A stretch of 64,000 nucleotides of DNA from Kingdonia uniflora (taxonomy: Eukaryota; Streptophyta; Magnoliopsida; Ranunculales; Circaeasteraceae): NCBI GenBank assembly GCA_014058105.1, contig JACGCM010002114.1, positions 744,001 through 808,000 on the forward strand, given 5' to 3'. The notes under the pieces are model-generated. The model ran no database searches, was not told the origin of the DNA, and saw nothing but the letters and a program-made list of their open reading frames with translations. Position 1 is the stretch's first letter; each line of letters starts with the position of its first letter. The position numbers were made by a program, and so were the translations under genes. Positions 12,038 through 23,686 of the stretch are shown here, one piece after another.

Positions 12038-12580
12038 TCATATTTATTCATATTGACTACTATGTGTTTTATTATATGTGCTCACTTTCTTATGGTCATT
12101 ATAATTATGAAGGTTGGAAATAAAGCAAACATCAGAGGGAACTCAGGAAGCCCTTGGTCTGGTCGAAGCTTGATTTTATAGCAGAGATGAAGTATGGGAG
12201 CAACTCATAGGAAGCAAAAAAAAAGCAGTTAGATCAACTAGTGGTAATGAGCTCAGCAACAACTCTCATTTTTTAGTATGTTTTTCTCCAAGTCTTTAGT
12301 TTTCTTTCACCGGTTATGAAGTCTTAGATATGAAAACTTCAAGTTGACTCATGTTGGAGGAAATATTAAATACACAGAATGTGAAATATCTCCTTATTTG
12401 CAGTTTTATAATTGCAACATTGTTCTTTACCTTAATACTTGCAAAACTAGTAAAAAAATAAAAAGGGGAAGAAGACAGGCAAATTTCCACTAGGAAGAAG
12501 AGAGTGGTCATTAATAAGAGATAGCCTTAACTGGTATTATACTGTTACCGGTTCTCAGTCGCCCCGATTTGTTAGCGATC
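12038..12580. other. Sequence between solo LTR and P450 pseudogene
   Basis: No gene can be firmly supported. A short plus-strand stretch at about 12119-12240 reads SEGTQEALGLVEA, then a stop, then RDEVWEQLIGSKKK. It could be a last exon of the TNPA-like gene, but I do not recognise it with confidence. The rest is AT-rich with no visible structure. Confidence 0.35.
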
Positions 12581-12679
12581 AAATCAAAAGGTATGTAATA
12601 AATAAGTTACATATCCTGCCCCAGTTTCCAATAATTGTGCTTCTATGTTGGATTTGTAGCCAAAACTGAAGCTAGTCTT

Positions 12680-13960
12680 CGTATGCATTTTCAGGTATGG
12701 AAGAATATTCTCATGCAGCATATTCGGAAAATGGGCAGTACTTTCAGCTGATCTGACTTTTAATTTATAATACAAAATGAAGGGAAACTATTCCAATCCA
12801 GTTATCCAAAATCTTTCAGAGATTTGGTTGGAAAAAATAGGCTGATCACAGTTCATGGAGATCAACAAAGGAAACTTCATAGGATCGCCTCAAACATGAT
12901 GAGACTAGACAAGCTCAAGTTCCATTTCTTGAAGGATATTCAAATGATTATGCTTCAAATCTTCAACAATCTCGATAAATTTCTGGAACAAGTCATAATG
13001 CTTCAGGATGTTTGCAGAAAGGCAAGAGACCTCTGAACGGGTATATTTACTTTGAAAAAAAATGTTTGGAGTCTACAAAATCTATTATAGTATTATAACT
13101 TTGTCTTATTTATAATTCATAGTAATTAATTTGATGGTCAATCAGCTGCTTGGAGTACTAAGTGAATCTGAAGTAAACGAGATGGCTCGCTTGTTCTCAG
13201 ACTTTGTTGATGGTTGTCTTTCTGTACCAATCAATGTGCCAGGATTTACATACCATGTCGCAATGAAGGTACACAAATCTACATATATATAGGCAACATA
13301 TTTTCTTAGCTAATAGTTGTCGTGCACCTATATATGTACTCATATCATACATGTTTTAAGGAAGTTGTTTCATACATAGCAGGCAAGGGAAACTATCATT
13401 AGCAAGATCAAAAGGATCATAGAAATAAGGAGACAACAAAAGCCTACATCAAAAGTTGGTAATGTTGTTCTTGGTAGATTGATAGAGGAAGAAAGTTTGC
13501 TGGACAATGTAATGGCTTATGTTATTATCAACTTACTCTTTGCTGGAAACAAAACAATGCCCAAAACAATGCTTTTTGCAGTTTATTTTCTTACTAAATG
13601 CCCTAGAGCATTGAAGCAACTAATGGTAGATATGTTAATCAATATTTATATCTCCCACTCACTCTTATAGCTTTTTCTTCCCTTAAACTAGAAGAACAAG
13701 AAGGCTTGAGGAGTACTTACAATGACAAGAACATGCTTAGCTGGGAGGACTATAAAGCTATGCCCCTCACTCAATGCGTAAGTTTGAGAGCTCAGCTATA
13801 TATCTAGTGCTAAAATCCTTTGACTAAAAGGTTAAATCAAAGAACTTATTCTACCTTCCAAACTGTAACATAATTACCGTACGATGTAATCCTTGCAGGT
13901 AATTGACGAGACGCTTAGACTTGGAGGAATTGCAATATGTTAATGAGAGAGGCAAAAGAA
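12680..13960 (+). pseudogene. Cytochrome P450 pseudogene (CYP85-clan-like), introns retained
   Basis: Fragments follow the normal P450 order: RYGRIFSCSIFGKWAV (about 12693-12740), QNEGKLFQSSYPKSFRDLVG after a frameshift (about 12773-12832), HGDQQRKLHRIASNMMRLDK (helix C region), LLGVLSESEVNEMARLF after an intron at 13145, VPINVPGFTYHVAMK, then the I-helix NLLFAGNKTMPKTM (normally AG-E/D-T-T, here altered) near 13540. It continues with SWEDYKAMPLTQC and VIDETLRLGGIAI (the K-helix ExxR) at 13900-13940. The heme-binding C-terminus is missing and the N-terminus is not found. Intron remnants show it is a genomic, not retroposed, copy. Altered I-helix residues, a frameshift and truncation make it a pseudogene. 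The exact CYP family is not assigned. Confidence 0.8.
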
Positions 13961-14279
13961 GATGTGGAATATCAAGGTATATGTTTAAAGAATTATATCA
14001 ACTTTAATCCATTTGATAACCTTTAGTTCACAAGTTTTATATTATTCTGATAAGGTGAAAACTTCAAGTTGCCACCAACACTTTCAAAGAACCATTATTA
14101 TCTTTTTTTAATTTGCAAGTTATCTAGCTTAATTAATCGAATTTGTTAGCATATTAAGTTTATTTCATATATGATGCTATGTGAATTGTCGGTAAGAAAC
14201 ATGCCCATAATTTATTTCCTTTTCTGTATATTTTTGAAATAAAATATATTTTTTTGAAATTTTTATTATTTATTATTTA

Positions 14280-14625
14280 TTATATGTTTTTGCCACAAAT
14301 TCTGTTATGATGAAAGTAGGCTTTTGCCACGGATTTTGCAATAGCAAAAAATTGATTATTTGCCACTGATTTTGATATCCCCATTCTAGGGAATAAACGA
14401 GGTGGGCCCAACATGTACCACGAAAAATACCATGGCAAATAAGAGTTTTTGCCACAATGGTAGCTACCGTAAAAGCTGTGGCAATTAAGAAACTTTTTTC
14501 CACAGTAATAATTGTGCTAAAGCTTTAACAACCCTATTTATGGGCACGACACGTGCCACGGTAAAATTTATGGCAAAACCATTTTGCCACAGATTTTTTT
14601 TGTGGCTACTACCCTTTATTCTTAT
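14280..14625. repeat. Subterminal GCCAC/GTGGC motif array (CACTA-like end)
   Basis: About ten copies of ttttgccac(g/a) or its complement (tgtggcaa, atggcaaa) in both orientations in about 340 bp, ending in ttttttttgtggctactac. Dense short motifs in both orientations next to the end are characteristic of CACTA subterminal regions, where the TNPA-type protein binds. A perfect CACTA/TAGTG terminus is not visible; the last bases could be a degenerate end. Confidence 0.55.
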
Positions 14626-15080
14626 AGTTCTTGAAAAGTTAAAAATCAATAGATTTGTTCTTTTGTGAAGACGTTATCTCGGTGAAGCAAAGAAAAGTTA
14701 GGTTTCCTTTAAAGAAAAGAAAATAGAATATGAGATCGAATCACTTATACGATGACGTATGGGAACTGACTAGAGTTAATTCCAATAGAGGATTTCATGG
14801 TTTAGTTATTTTTATTGGTGATTCCATACGAGAGCTTGGATTATATTTCTCGAAGAATGAAACTGATCGGTTTAATGTCTTCGCTAGATGAAAGCTTTGG
14901 CTGAGTTTGAGATGGGTTCAATGTTGAAGCGTCTTGGGTCAAACGGTGATGTTGATTGAGTTTGCAGCGATGACTTTGATTTATTTGATGCATCTATTAG
15001 GATTAAAAGGCTTGAGAAGATCCCAATGACCCTACGATATATAGGTTGGTGTGGCTGAAAGTGTGGTCCGTAAGATTACT
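14626..15080. other. Left half of the target interrupted by element A
   Basis: Plus-strand reading gives protein-like fragments (WELTRVNSNRGFHGLVIF, then ELGLYFSKNETDRFNVF) with later stops. I do not recognise a family. The sequence ends in ttact (15076-15080), the TSD of element A, and resumes at 40454. Confidence 0.45.
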
Positions 15081-15756
15081 TGAAGCTCCCCATTTTTATT
15101 TTATTTTTTCTCCTTTATGTTTCAATGTTGCTTTTTACTTAACTTTCTCTAGGATGTACCATAGTATGTGTTTGAGCTTTTGAAATTGGGGGAAACTTGG
15201 TCAAAATCCACCACCAATTTCTTCCTAATTCTTCTCCATCCCTCCCTCTTTCTCTTCCATAAAATCTTTAGCCATTAGAGACTCTTAGAGTAAAAAGTGA
15301 TTACCCTAAACTCGTTTAACTTCGAGCTCTCTTTTGTGCTTGTTTTTGGAGTGGGTTGGTTTTTAATTTTGTTGAGCATTGCAAGTCGTTCTTCGCTCCT
15401 TGATTAGTACAAAATCTCTAATCAAGGCAAGTACCATTATTTAAGATCATTGTGTGATTACTGTGAATTATGACAGTAGGGCTTTATAAACATGAATTCT
15501 TGGTCATAATAAGGAGGTACTGATTGATGCCTATCATATTAACCGTAGCCAATTTATTAGCAAAATTGATTATCATTGTTAAGAATGATCTCGATCATAA
15601 TAGATTAGATGCTCTTGTACAATTGTATATAGTAAGGACATGAGAAAATGTTAGGTTAGTAATGCAGATTGTAGACTTTGTTATTATAGTATCATTAAAG
15701 GAGGCAAATCATGTTTTGGATATGGTTACTGTTTGATTGTATTGGTATACCTTTTT
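15081..15756 (+). repeat. 5' LTR of element A, first segment
   Basis: Begins tgaagctcccca, a decayed form of tgtagcgccccg at 38178, and is similar to 38178-38850 throughout. It stops at the B insertion. Its last 102 bases are repeated at 31571-31672. Confidence 0.9.
15655..15756 (+). repeat. 102-bp target duplication, left copy (second copy 31571-31672)
   Basis: From gttagtaatgcag to gtataccttttt, present on both sides of element B with one visible mismatch (gtttgattg against gttggattg). In the 3' LTR of A (about 38754-38853) the segment occurs once. So the duplication is linked to the insertion of B. Confidence 0.9.
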
Positions 15757-15759
15757 TTT

Positions 15760-16300
15760 TTTTTAGCATGAAAAATGCCTATTTTTGTCCTTCAATTTAC
15801 ATTATCTAGGAACTTATTTTATGTTTCACTGGGCCTAATTGAAGTATGTTTGACTATTGCAGGTAAATAAACATTTGTAATCAAGCCCTTCTTAAAGCCC
15901 AACTCTTACAAGCTAAAGAGCTGCTGGAGATGATCAGTTGTCAAGAGCTGCTGGAGATGATCAGTTGTTAAGAGCTGTTAGAGATGACTTTGAACCAGAG
16001 AGCTGCTGAAGCTGCTAGAAGACTTAGTAGTCAAGCCTAGCTAAAATCTCTCCACAAAATCAGGAGTGGTTGAGGGAGATGAGGAATTTGAGTTAGGTTA
16101 AGAGGGAGAGTTGTAAAGAGAAAAAAATTTATTTTATTTTCTGAGTTTTATCTTTTTTTTCTACAGTAGTTCTTATTTTTCTGTTTAATGAAAACCATTT
16201 TCAATCAATGAAAACCAGTTTTTATTTCATGATTTTGATCTTTGCATCCTTGAGAACGAAACCCTCTATGTTTCAACACCTGGTTTGATACGGATTATCA
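15760..16300 (+). repeat. 5' LTR of element B
   Basis: Matches 31030-31570 along its length and ends gatacggattatca. The expected start tgatagg is replaced by tttttag. It contains a 27-base tandem unit (agagctgctggagatgatca...) at about 15917-15996, in two close copies plus a third diverged one, also present in the 3' LTR at about 31187-31266. Confidence 0.9.
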
Positions 16301-16302
16301 AA

Positions 16303-16320
16303 TGGCGCCGCTGCCGGGGA
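16303..16320 (+). promoter_or_regulatory. Primer binding site of element B
   Basis: tggcgccgctgccgggga lies two bases after the LTR end. This is the PBS type usual for Athila/Tat elements, thought to be complementary to a plant tRNA 3' end (commonly tRNA-Asp in Athila). Confidence 0.85.
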
Positions 16321-18605
16321 TGCAAGTGATTTTAAAATCGTGTTTCTGTTAATTATTGCTATGTTTGACGAATTTTTATTTGTTTTTATTAGTGATTTTG
16401 CTTCTATTTTGTTGCGCTTGGTATTTGTTTTTGTGGTTTTGAGTGATGTCACTCGAGTGACAGTGAAAAGACTGCGTTAAAGTTGTTTGCAATACAATAC
16501 AAGTAGCAACTCTCAGACGTCTCTCTCGGACTCCCAAAACCAACTCTCTCTCTCTCTCTCACTAAACAACACCCAAACACTCCATATCTCTCTCTCTAAA
16601 CTCTAAAAAAAAACTCCCATAAAATCCTCCATCTCTCTCTCTCAAAACACCGGCACCCTCTGTACTTCTGCTCTTAAAAATCGATCGTTTTTGTTCTCGA
16701 TTGGAAGGCATTTTCTGCGTTTGATCTTTCCATTTGGTCCTATTCAATTCCAAAGCTTGGCATTCCAATTTGGTACATTTCTCTCGGCAGATTCATTCTA
16801 GGGTTATCAATTCAATAACTCTCATCCTCTCCACCTCTGATCACGTTTCTTCTCAGCAATCGACTGTTCCAGCAATCAACTGTCATGATCTCTCTTACTA
16901 AAATCTCTCTCTAATTTGGGGGGATTTACACTTCTGATTTGCTCTGATTTGCTCTGAGTTGTGTTCAATCTCCTCGGCTTTAATTTCTTGGTGTTTAGGG
17001 CTTTAATTTGACATGTCTTGGTGTTTAGGGCTTTAATTTCTCGATTCATTTCAGAATTTCTCTTCTTAACGATCTTGGCTTTCTGAGTTGTTTGACGAAT
17101 TTAGTAATTGTGGGTGTGTTTGAATTCATGTTTTGAGGTTTACTGTGTGAAGAGCTGATGATTGCACTATAGTGTTACTCTGTCTCAATTGCCGTAAAAT
17201 AGCAGTGTTAGCTGGTGAAGCTGGACTTACGATCTTAAATAGAAATTCTGATGACCATCACCATTAGTGTCAGTAGCAGTCACTTTTTATGGTTTAACTG
17301 TTGATTGAATTGGGTTCAGTTGTTAAATTGCCTTCAAAATTACTGTTGATATTTGAAGCTTGGTAGTGTGTAATTTATTACAGGTGACTGGGCTGTATTG
17401 CTCTTGGAGAATAGTGGGTTCTCTTCATTGGGGTGGTAATTGGTTTTTGTTTGTTGCTTGTTAGACTGTCATGTTGTGATTAGATTTTGCAGGTGGTTTA
17501 ATTTGGGTTTCAGCCATGATTTGCCTCCCAAATTACTGCTGAAACTGTGATTACTACCGCTGCCTGTAGACTTGTACAACTGCAGTTACCATTGCTGCTG
17601 TTTGCTGTTGTTACCAAAGCCATTGCCGTTGTTTCTGAACGCCAATACCTACTATTCTGAGTTACCTCAAATATTACTGTTTCCATTTGAAGCTGGGAGA
17701 CTAATTGTATTTGTGACGTTATTGAAGGAGCGCGACAGCCATAAAGATCTTTAGTTGTTTAATTTTTATTTATTTTTTTTATGTATTTTTAGTATAGTTT
17801 GAGGATTGAGAAATGTTTATGTAATAATTAATTGAGTGACGCTTTGTAAGGTGAGGAAATTGTAATTTGCTGTAGGTACGGCATCGGAACCCCTATTCAG
17901 GCCGGAAATCGTTTCAACGCGTACTTCACAAACGATCCTGAGTAGGCCTTCCCAACGGTTTCACCAGGGTAACCAAACGTACCCCTAAAAAGGCCGCCCT
18001 GTAGGTAAATTTTTTTCCACCGTACCCTCCCTGTCGCGGTACATCGTTGTTTAACTATTTGTTTGATTGATTAAATGTTTAATTTTTGCAACAACACCTA
18101 GATAAGGGTGAACCAAAACGGGATTTCATCACCCGTGCGTGCCCACGCATTAGGACCACGGGAATTCATTACCCGATTGCTAATCTTTTCGATATCGACA
18201 GTCCCGACCTCTTTAAAAGATTTTCAGATAAGAAGCCATAAAAAACATAGTTAATAAAAAGGCTTCGCTCGGACCTGGAGCAACACGCTCACAAAGAAAA
18301 CCTGATAAGTGGCTACGTTTGCTGGAGGACGTACGTTCCCTGGCATAGCTAGTGTGGATAGGTGACTCTAAGCGGTTCGCCCCGCCTTCCAGCACAGGTG
18401 CATCTAGGTGACTAGATAGCATGCGAGCTATCGCCAAAGCGAGTAAAAACAACTCAAGTGCGAACCGATCTACTGTCAGGAGTAGGAGCATTGAACCCTG
18501 AGACCGGGTTCACAACTTGACCTAAAAAGAGACCAATAAAACATTCTTGAGTGCTTGCATCATTCTTAAGACTTTTAGTATATTCGCATAAATTGATTGA
18601 ATTGT
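16321..18605 (+). other. 5' leader of element B
   Basis: A 2.3-kb untranslated leader between PBS and gag, common in Athila elements. It has a CT microsatellite near 16540-16560 and another CT-rich tract near 16590-16640, but no open frame worth calling (18213-18491 on the minus strand is chance). Confidence 0.7.
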
Positions 18606-19967
18606 ATGTTAGATTGGGGTAACACCCAAGCTCGGACTAAGAACATTACTAGAATCAATATGAGTCAGACTGGTGGGACTAATTGTCCCGAACCTGCTAT
18701 TCCTAGGAACGGTCCCGAACCTGCTGTTGCGGAGAGAATCACTCTCCGCAATCGAATGCATCCTACAATAGTTAGTAAACCTTCATGTATTGTGATTCTC
18801 AGAAATGTAGGAAACTTTGAGTTAAAACCGGGATTCTTGTCTATGCTCCCCAAATTTCATGGTAGTCCTACTGAAAACCCATATAACCATCTTAGGGACT
18901 TTAGGGATCATATGCTTCTATTAAACTTCGAACGTATTACAGAGAATTCTTTGAAATTACGTGTGTTTCCCTTTTCTCTGTTGGGAAACGCACGCGATTG
19001 GTTGTACACTCTCGAGGAGAACTTTGTAAACACATTTGAACAACTCGTTAAGGAGTTTTTAAAGAAGTATTTCCCTAACCACAGAACTGCTAAGATACGA
19101 CAGAGTATCTATAGCTTCACACAAAACCGAGGAGAGTCATTATATGACTACCTACAACGGTTTAGGGATTTAGAGCAAGGATGCCCACATCACGGGATTC
19201 AGCTGATTGATATAGTTCAAACTCTCTATGAAGGTCTAGACTATGATACTAGAGCTCGTGTTCAGTCTATGTGCGCAGGTACATTCGATGAGAAAACTGA
19301 CACTGAAGCTTGGGCATTTTTAAATGATGTAGTGGATAAGACCTACCAATGGCAAATGATGAGAGAGGAAATACCTAGTCACTATGCAAATGTGCACCAA
19401 GTGAACTCTAATTCAGAGTCTGCCACTCTTAGAACCATTCTTGAGAAAATTAAGAACTTAGAGACCGGCAAAAGGGAGAGACACCCGAATACTTCGTCTG
19501 TTAACCATGTGGTGATGCCAAATTGTGTGGTTTGTGAGAGTTCGGACCATCTGGTCCAAGATTGTTCTGATGTGCTTAGTTTAAGGGAGGGTAGAAAAGA
19601 CCAGGCCAATGCCATGTATCAACATCCCAATAACCAACCTTTCAATGGTGGATGGAATAATAATTCCAACAACTCCAATTCTCGGGGAAATAGAAATTAC
19701 CAAGGAAGTTCTTCTGGTAGTGCCCCTTATCAGCCGCACAACCAAGTAAACCAACAACAGTCTAGTTCTTCGTGGCAACAAAATCCATCATACCAAGCTC
19801 CCCTTAATGTGTCTTATGTTCCTCCGCACAATAGGAATCTGCCTCCTCCAACCACATCCATAGAAGATACTCTTAAAGCATTTATGCAAGTAACTCAGTC
19901 ATCTATTGCCAAACTTGAGGGACAAATAGGTCAAATGGCAACAGAGATAAGCACGAGAGGCAAATGA
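18606..19967 (+). CDS. gag: Gag of Athila-like element B
   Basis: Start chosen at the ATG of MLDWGNTQ; upstream in-frame TTG codons are not plausible starts. The Retrotrans_gag core begins with LPKFHGSPTENPYNHL at about residue 80 and includes ARDWLYTLEENFVNTFEQL, KKYFPNHRTAKIR and GESLYDYLQRFRDL. A CCHC zinc knuckle CVVCESSDHLVQDC is intact at about residues 302-315, followed by a Gln/Asn/Ser-rich tail. It would form the virus-like particle and bind RNA. The frame ends in TGA at 19965, but the same frame stays open from 19968 into protease. So the stop either separates gag from pol by readthrough or, more likely, is a mutation in what is normally one gag-pol ORF. Confidence 0.85.
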   Translation: MLDWGNTQARTKNITRINMSQTGGTNCPEPAIPRNGPEPAVAERITLRNRMHPTIVSKPSCIVILRNVGNFELKPGFLSMLPKFHGSPTENPYNHLRDFRDHMLLLNFERITENSLKLRVFPFSLLGNARDWLYTLEENFVNTFEQLVKEFLKKYFPNHRTAKIRQSIYSFTQNRGESLYDYLQRFRDLEQGCPHHGIQLIDIVQTLYEGLDYDTRARVQSMCAGTFDEKTDTEAWAFLNDVVDKTYQWQMMREEIPSHYANVHQVNSNSESATLRTILEKIKNLETGKRERHPNTSSVNHVVMPNCVVCESSDHLVQDCSDVLSLREGRKDQANAMYQHPNNQPFNGGWNNNSNNSNSRGNRNYQGSSSGSAPYQPHNQVNQQQSSSSWQQNPSYQAPLNVSYVPPHNRNLPPPTTSIEDTLKAFMQVTQSSIAKLEGQIGQMATEISTRGK

Positions 19968-21516
19968 ACGTTCCCCAGTCAAACTCAAGCTAATCCTAAA
20001 GGGAATACTGAACATCCTAGATCTTCCAATCGTGATGGAGTCAACGCCATCATTTCTCTTAGGAGCGGTACGAAAGTTGATAATTTGGTAAAAATGCCTA
20101 AGGAACACGAGCTGGAAATTCAAAGTAAACCTATAGAAGAACCTACGAGTGCGAGTGAGGAAGAAATCACGATAACACATGTTCAGCCGCTGGCTCCTTT
20201 TCCTCAGCGGTTAACTCTTGCTAAAAAGGGCAATGTCTATGAGGAGATTTTAGGGATTTTTAAGCATTGTGTGATTAACATTCCTATCCTTACGGCCATA
20301 AGACATATCTCTAATTACGTAAAATTTCTTAAAGATCTTTGCACTTTAAAGCGGCGCATACATGTCCCGAAAAAGGCTTTTCATGTTCACGAGAGTGATA
20401 TATCTATTCTTTTAGATGCACATGTTAGTGCTGTCCTTTTGCGTAAATCCCTTCCAAAATACAAGGACCCTGGATGCCCTACTATTTCATGTACGATTGG
20501 GACCCATAAGATAGGAAGAGCTCTACTTGATTTAGGTACCGCCGTGAACCTCATTCCTTACTCTGTCTATGAGCAATTAGATATCGGAGTACTTAAACCC
20601 ACTAATAGGACCCTTCAGCTAGCTGACCGATCTATTAGGATTCCTAGCGGTGTAGTTGAAGATGTGTTGATCCAGATTGAGCAATTTGTTTATCCAGTAG
20701 ACTTTGTTGTGTTAGATACTGAGCCAGTGGCAAGCCCTGAGAATGAGATCCCTGTGATTCTAGGTCGACCCTTTTTGGCAACAGCTAATGCGGTAATCAA
20801 TTGCCGCAATAGAATTATGAAGTTGACTTTCGGGAACATGACTGTAGAATTGAATATTTTTCATGCGTCGCATTCCCCTTCTAATTCTGAACCACTTGAG
20901 TGTAATATAATCCAGAGTCTTGTGAATACCACTTTTGAGAGGTCAAGTACCTCAGATCCCTTAGAGGCAATTTTGTCCAACTTTGATGGAGATTGTGAGG
21001 ACGATTCGTACATCCATGAGGTGAAAACCTTATTAGATTCGGCTTTAGAAATTTTAGAGCCTGAAGGTGAGCATGAAATCTTAGATGTTAAGAAACCCAT
21101 TCCGGAGGCTCAAGTAACCTCCCCAAAAATAGAGCTTAAACCTCTTCCCGCTCACCTTAAGTATGTTTTTCTAGGTCTTGACGAAACTATGCCCGTCACT
21201 ATTGCCGCTGACCTAGAACCCCTTCAGGAAGAGAAGTTGATTCGTGTTCTTAAGGGAAATACGAAAGCTATTGGCTGGAGTATTGAGGACATTAAAGGAA
21301 TTAGTCCCTCGGTTTGTATGCATAAAATCAATTTGGAAGATAATTCCAAAAAGTCCAGGGAAGGACAACGGAGATTGAACCCGACTATGGCTGAAGTAGT
21401 TCGGAAAGAAATTTTAAAACTTCTTGATACTGGGATCATCTATCCCATTTCTGATAGTCTGTGGGTTAACCCAATCCATGTTGTCCCAAAAAAATCAGGA
21501 ATAACCGTTGTAAAAA
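19968..21516 (+). pseudogene. Protease and RT N-terminus (element B)
   Basis: In frame with gag after the TGA. The retropepsin-like domain shows LLDLGTAVNLIPYSVYEQL (D-L-G-T in place of D-S-G; a variant usual in Athila) and VILGRPFLATANAVIN. The RT linker carries PLPAHLKYVFLG and SPSVCMHKI, and ends in VNPIHVVPKKSGITVVK. One A appears to be missing from the A run at about 21511-21515, which shifts the frame and ends the ORF at 21572. The downstream RT is open in the next frame without other damage. Confidence 0.85.
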
Positions 21517-22519
21517 CGAGAATAACGACCTCGTACTCACTAGAACGACCACTGGATGGAGAGTCTGCATAGACTACAGGAAGCTTAACTCGGTCACTAG
21601 GAAAGATCACTTCCCCTTACCGTTCATTTACCAGGTGCTCGAGCGACTCGCTGGGCACAAATTTTATTGTTTCTTAGATGGTTACTCTGGGTACAACCAA
21701 ATACCCATCGCACCCGAGGACCAAGAGAAAACAACTTTTACATGTCCTTTCGGTACATTTGCCTACCGTCGCATGCCTTTTGGCTTATGCAATGCTCCTG
21801 CGACGTTTCAGCGTTGCATGCTAAGCATTTTTTCTGACATGGCAGAGCGATTCCTTGAAGTTTTCATGGATGACTTCTCATTATTTGGCAAGTCATTTGA
21901 ACAGTGCCTTCATCATCTTTCTCTAGTATTACTCAGATGCCAGGAAAAGAATCTTATTTTAAATTGGGAGAAATGTCACTTTATGGTAAAAAGGGGGATA
22001 GTTTTGGGGCATATCATATCTGAAAAAGGAGTTGACCAGGCCAAAATAGATGTCATTTCTAACCTTCCCCCACCACAAAATGTCAAGGACGTCCGTTCCT
22101 TTCTAGGACATGCAGGCTTTTACCGTCGTTTTATCCAAGATTTTAGTAAGATTGCTCGTCCTTTAAGCAGCCTTTTGGCCAAAGATGTGGCCTATAAGTT
22201 TGATGCACCATGTCTTGTAGCTTTTGATAAGCTTAAGACCCAGCTTACAACATCACCCATTATTAGACCACCTATTTGGAATGAACCATTCGAGTTAATG
22301 TGTGATGCCTCTGATTATTCTGTAGGCGTTGTTTTGGGACAGCGGATAAACAAACGCCCCCATGTCATCCACTATGCTAGCAAAACGTTAAATGGCGGCC
22401 AATTAAATTACACGACCACCGAGAAAGAACTCCTGGCCATTGTTTATGCGCTAGAAAAATTTAGATCTTATCTTATAGGATCTAAAGTAATTGTTTACAC
22501 GGATCATGCCGCGCTTTGA
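21517..22519 (+). pseudogene. Reverse transcriptase and RNase H (element B)
   Basis: After the frameshift the frame is open through the [20 protein letters not shown] block, LDGYSGYNQIPI, the PFGLCNAPATFQ block, the catalytic box VFMDDFSLFG, GHIIS and RSFLGHAGFYRRFI. It then runs into RNase H (ELMCDASDYSVGVVLGQ, HYASKTLNGGQLNYTTTEKE, VYTDHAAL). It ends at TGA 22517-22519, where the family has an Arg or Lys codon before HLLSKKDA; the next codons continue in the same frame. One frameshift upstream and this stop are the only disruptions. Confidence 0.88.
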
Positions 22520-23256
22520 CATCTTTTGTCAAAGAAAGATGCTAAGGCACGGTTAATCCGGTGGGTATTACTCTTGCAGGAGTTTGACCTCGAGATTCGA
22601 GACAAAAAGGGGTCAGACAATGTTGTAGCCGACCATCTTTCCTGTATAGTGATTGAGTCTGTTGATGAGTCTTTGCCGATTAGGGAATCCTTCCCTGATG
22701 AACAGCTTATGGCTGTGAAATTAGTTCCTGAGTTGCCGTGGTTTGCTGACATTGCTAATTTTTTAGCCACGGATACCATTCCTGATCATTGGACTAAACC
22801 TGACAAAGATCGTTTCTTTAGTCAAGTGAAGTACTTCTTTTGGGATGATCCAGATTTGTTTAAGTATTGTACTGACCAAATCCTTAGGAGATGTGTTCCC
22901 CAGTCTGAGTTTACCAATATTCTCTCATTTTGCCACACCCAAGCTTGTGGAGGCCACTTTAGCTCTAAGAAGACCGCGAAAAAAAATTTGCAGTGCGGTT
23001 TTTATTGGCCTACATTATTTCACGATGCGCATGCATTTTGTAAAGCGTGCGAGAGATGCCAGAAAATGGGAGCCCTTTCTCGACGAAATATGATGCCCTT
23101 ACGCCCTATTTTAGTTATTGAACCTTTTGATGTTTGGGGAATTGATTTTATGGGCCCTTTTCCCAAGTCTTTTGGATATGAGTACATCCTTGTTAGAGTG
23201 GACTATGTATCAAAATGGGTTGAAGCCATCCCTTCGAAAATGAATAACAGTGCAGT
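22520..23256 (+). pseudogene. Integrase, N-terminal part (element B), cut by element C
   Basis: Same frame as RT. After the end of RNase H ([20 protein letters not shown]), the HHCC zinc-binding domain is visible ([19 protein letters not shown], then [12 protein letters not shown]), followed by the first catalytic Asp in [19 protein letters not shown]. The frame is cut at NNSAV by element C and resumes in frame at 28865. Confidence 0.88.
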
Positions 23257-23673
23257 TGTCACGGACCAACTTAAACTCAAGCTTGGCACGTGCGGCACTC
23301 GAGACACCTGTCCCAAGTAAGCCTAATTACTCTTCACTATCAATTATTTAGCATCACTTAATCTCAACGCATCGCATAATCTTAGCGCATCACAAACACT
23401 GAACAAAGGGTCTTTGAAGGCATCATTTCATTCAAATATCAACAACTATTACAAAGCACTATTACAAGCTTAAATTCCTTCTTGGGTGTAGAAGACTAGT
23501 CCCCTACATATATATGAAAATGGAAAACAGCTAAGTTCTAAAAGGAAACATCAAAAGTGGAGACGAAGCGTACTCCCCCATTTTCCTAAGCTAACCTTTA
23601 CAAAAATAAATGAAAATTTGTACAATGCTCTTTTACAACCTAAGGAACCTATATACAAAGTCTGGGCGTCACA
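23257..23673 (-). repeat. 3' LTR of element C
   Basis: Plus-strand ends tgtcacggacc...gggcgtcaca. Nearly identical to 28443-28859: three differences, near 23364, 23385 and 23503. Confidence 0.95.
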
Positions 23674-23686
23674 CTCTCTCCCACTC
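23674..23686 (-). promoter_or_regulatory. Polypurine tract of element C
   Basis: On the minus strand tgggagagagtg directly precedes the 3' LTR, as expected for the plus-strand DNA primer of the element. Confidence 0.75.

Larger units (their letters stand above)
5242..14630 (+). mobile_element. Decayed CACTA (En/Spm-like) DNA transposon region
   Basis: Defined by a TNP2-like gene (5320-6197 plus 8537-8934), a downstream Transposase_24/TNPA-like gene (9178-10625) and, at the far right, an array of GCCAC/GTGGC motifs (14280-14625) of the kind seen in subterminal regions of CACTA elements. It is interrupted by other insertions. The left terminus is not visible because element D abuts it, and I find no clean CACTA...TAGTG termini. 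The extent is therefore inferred, and the P450 pseudogene at 12680-13960 may be cargo or unrelated. Confidence 0.5.
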
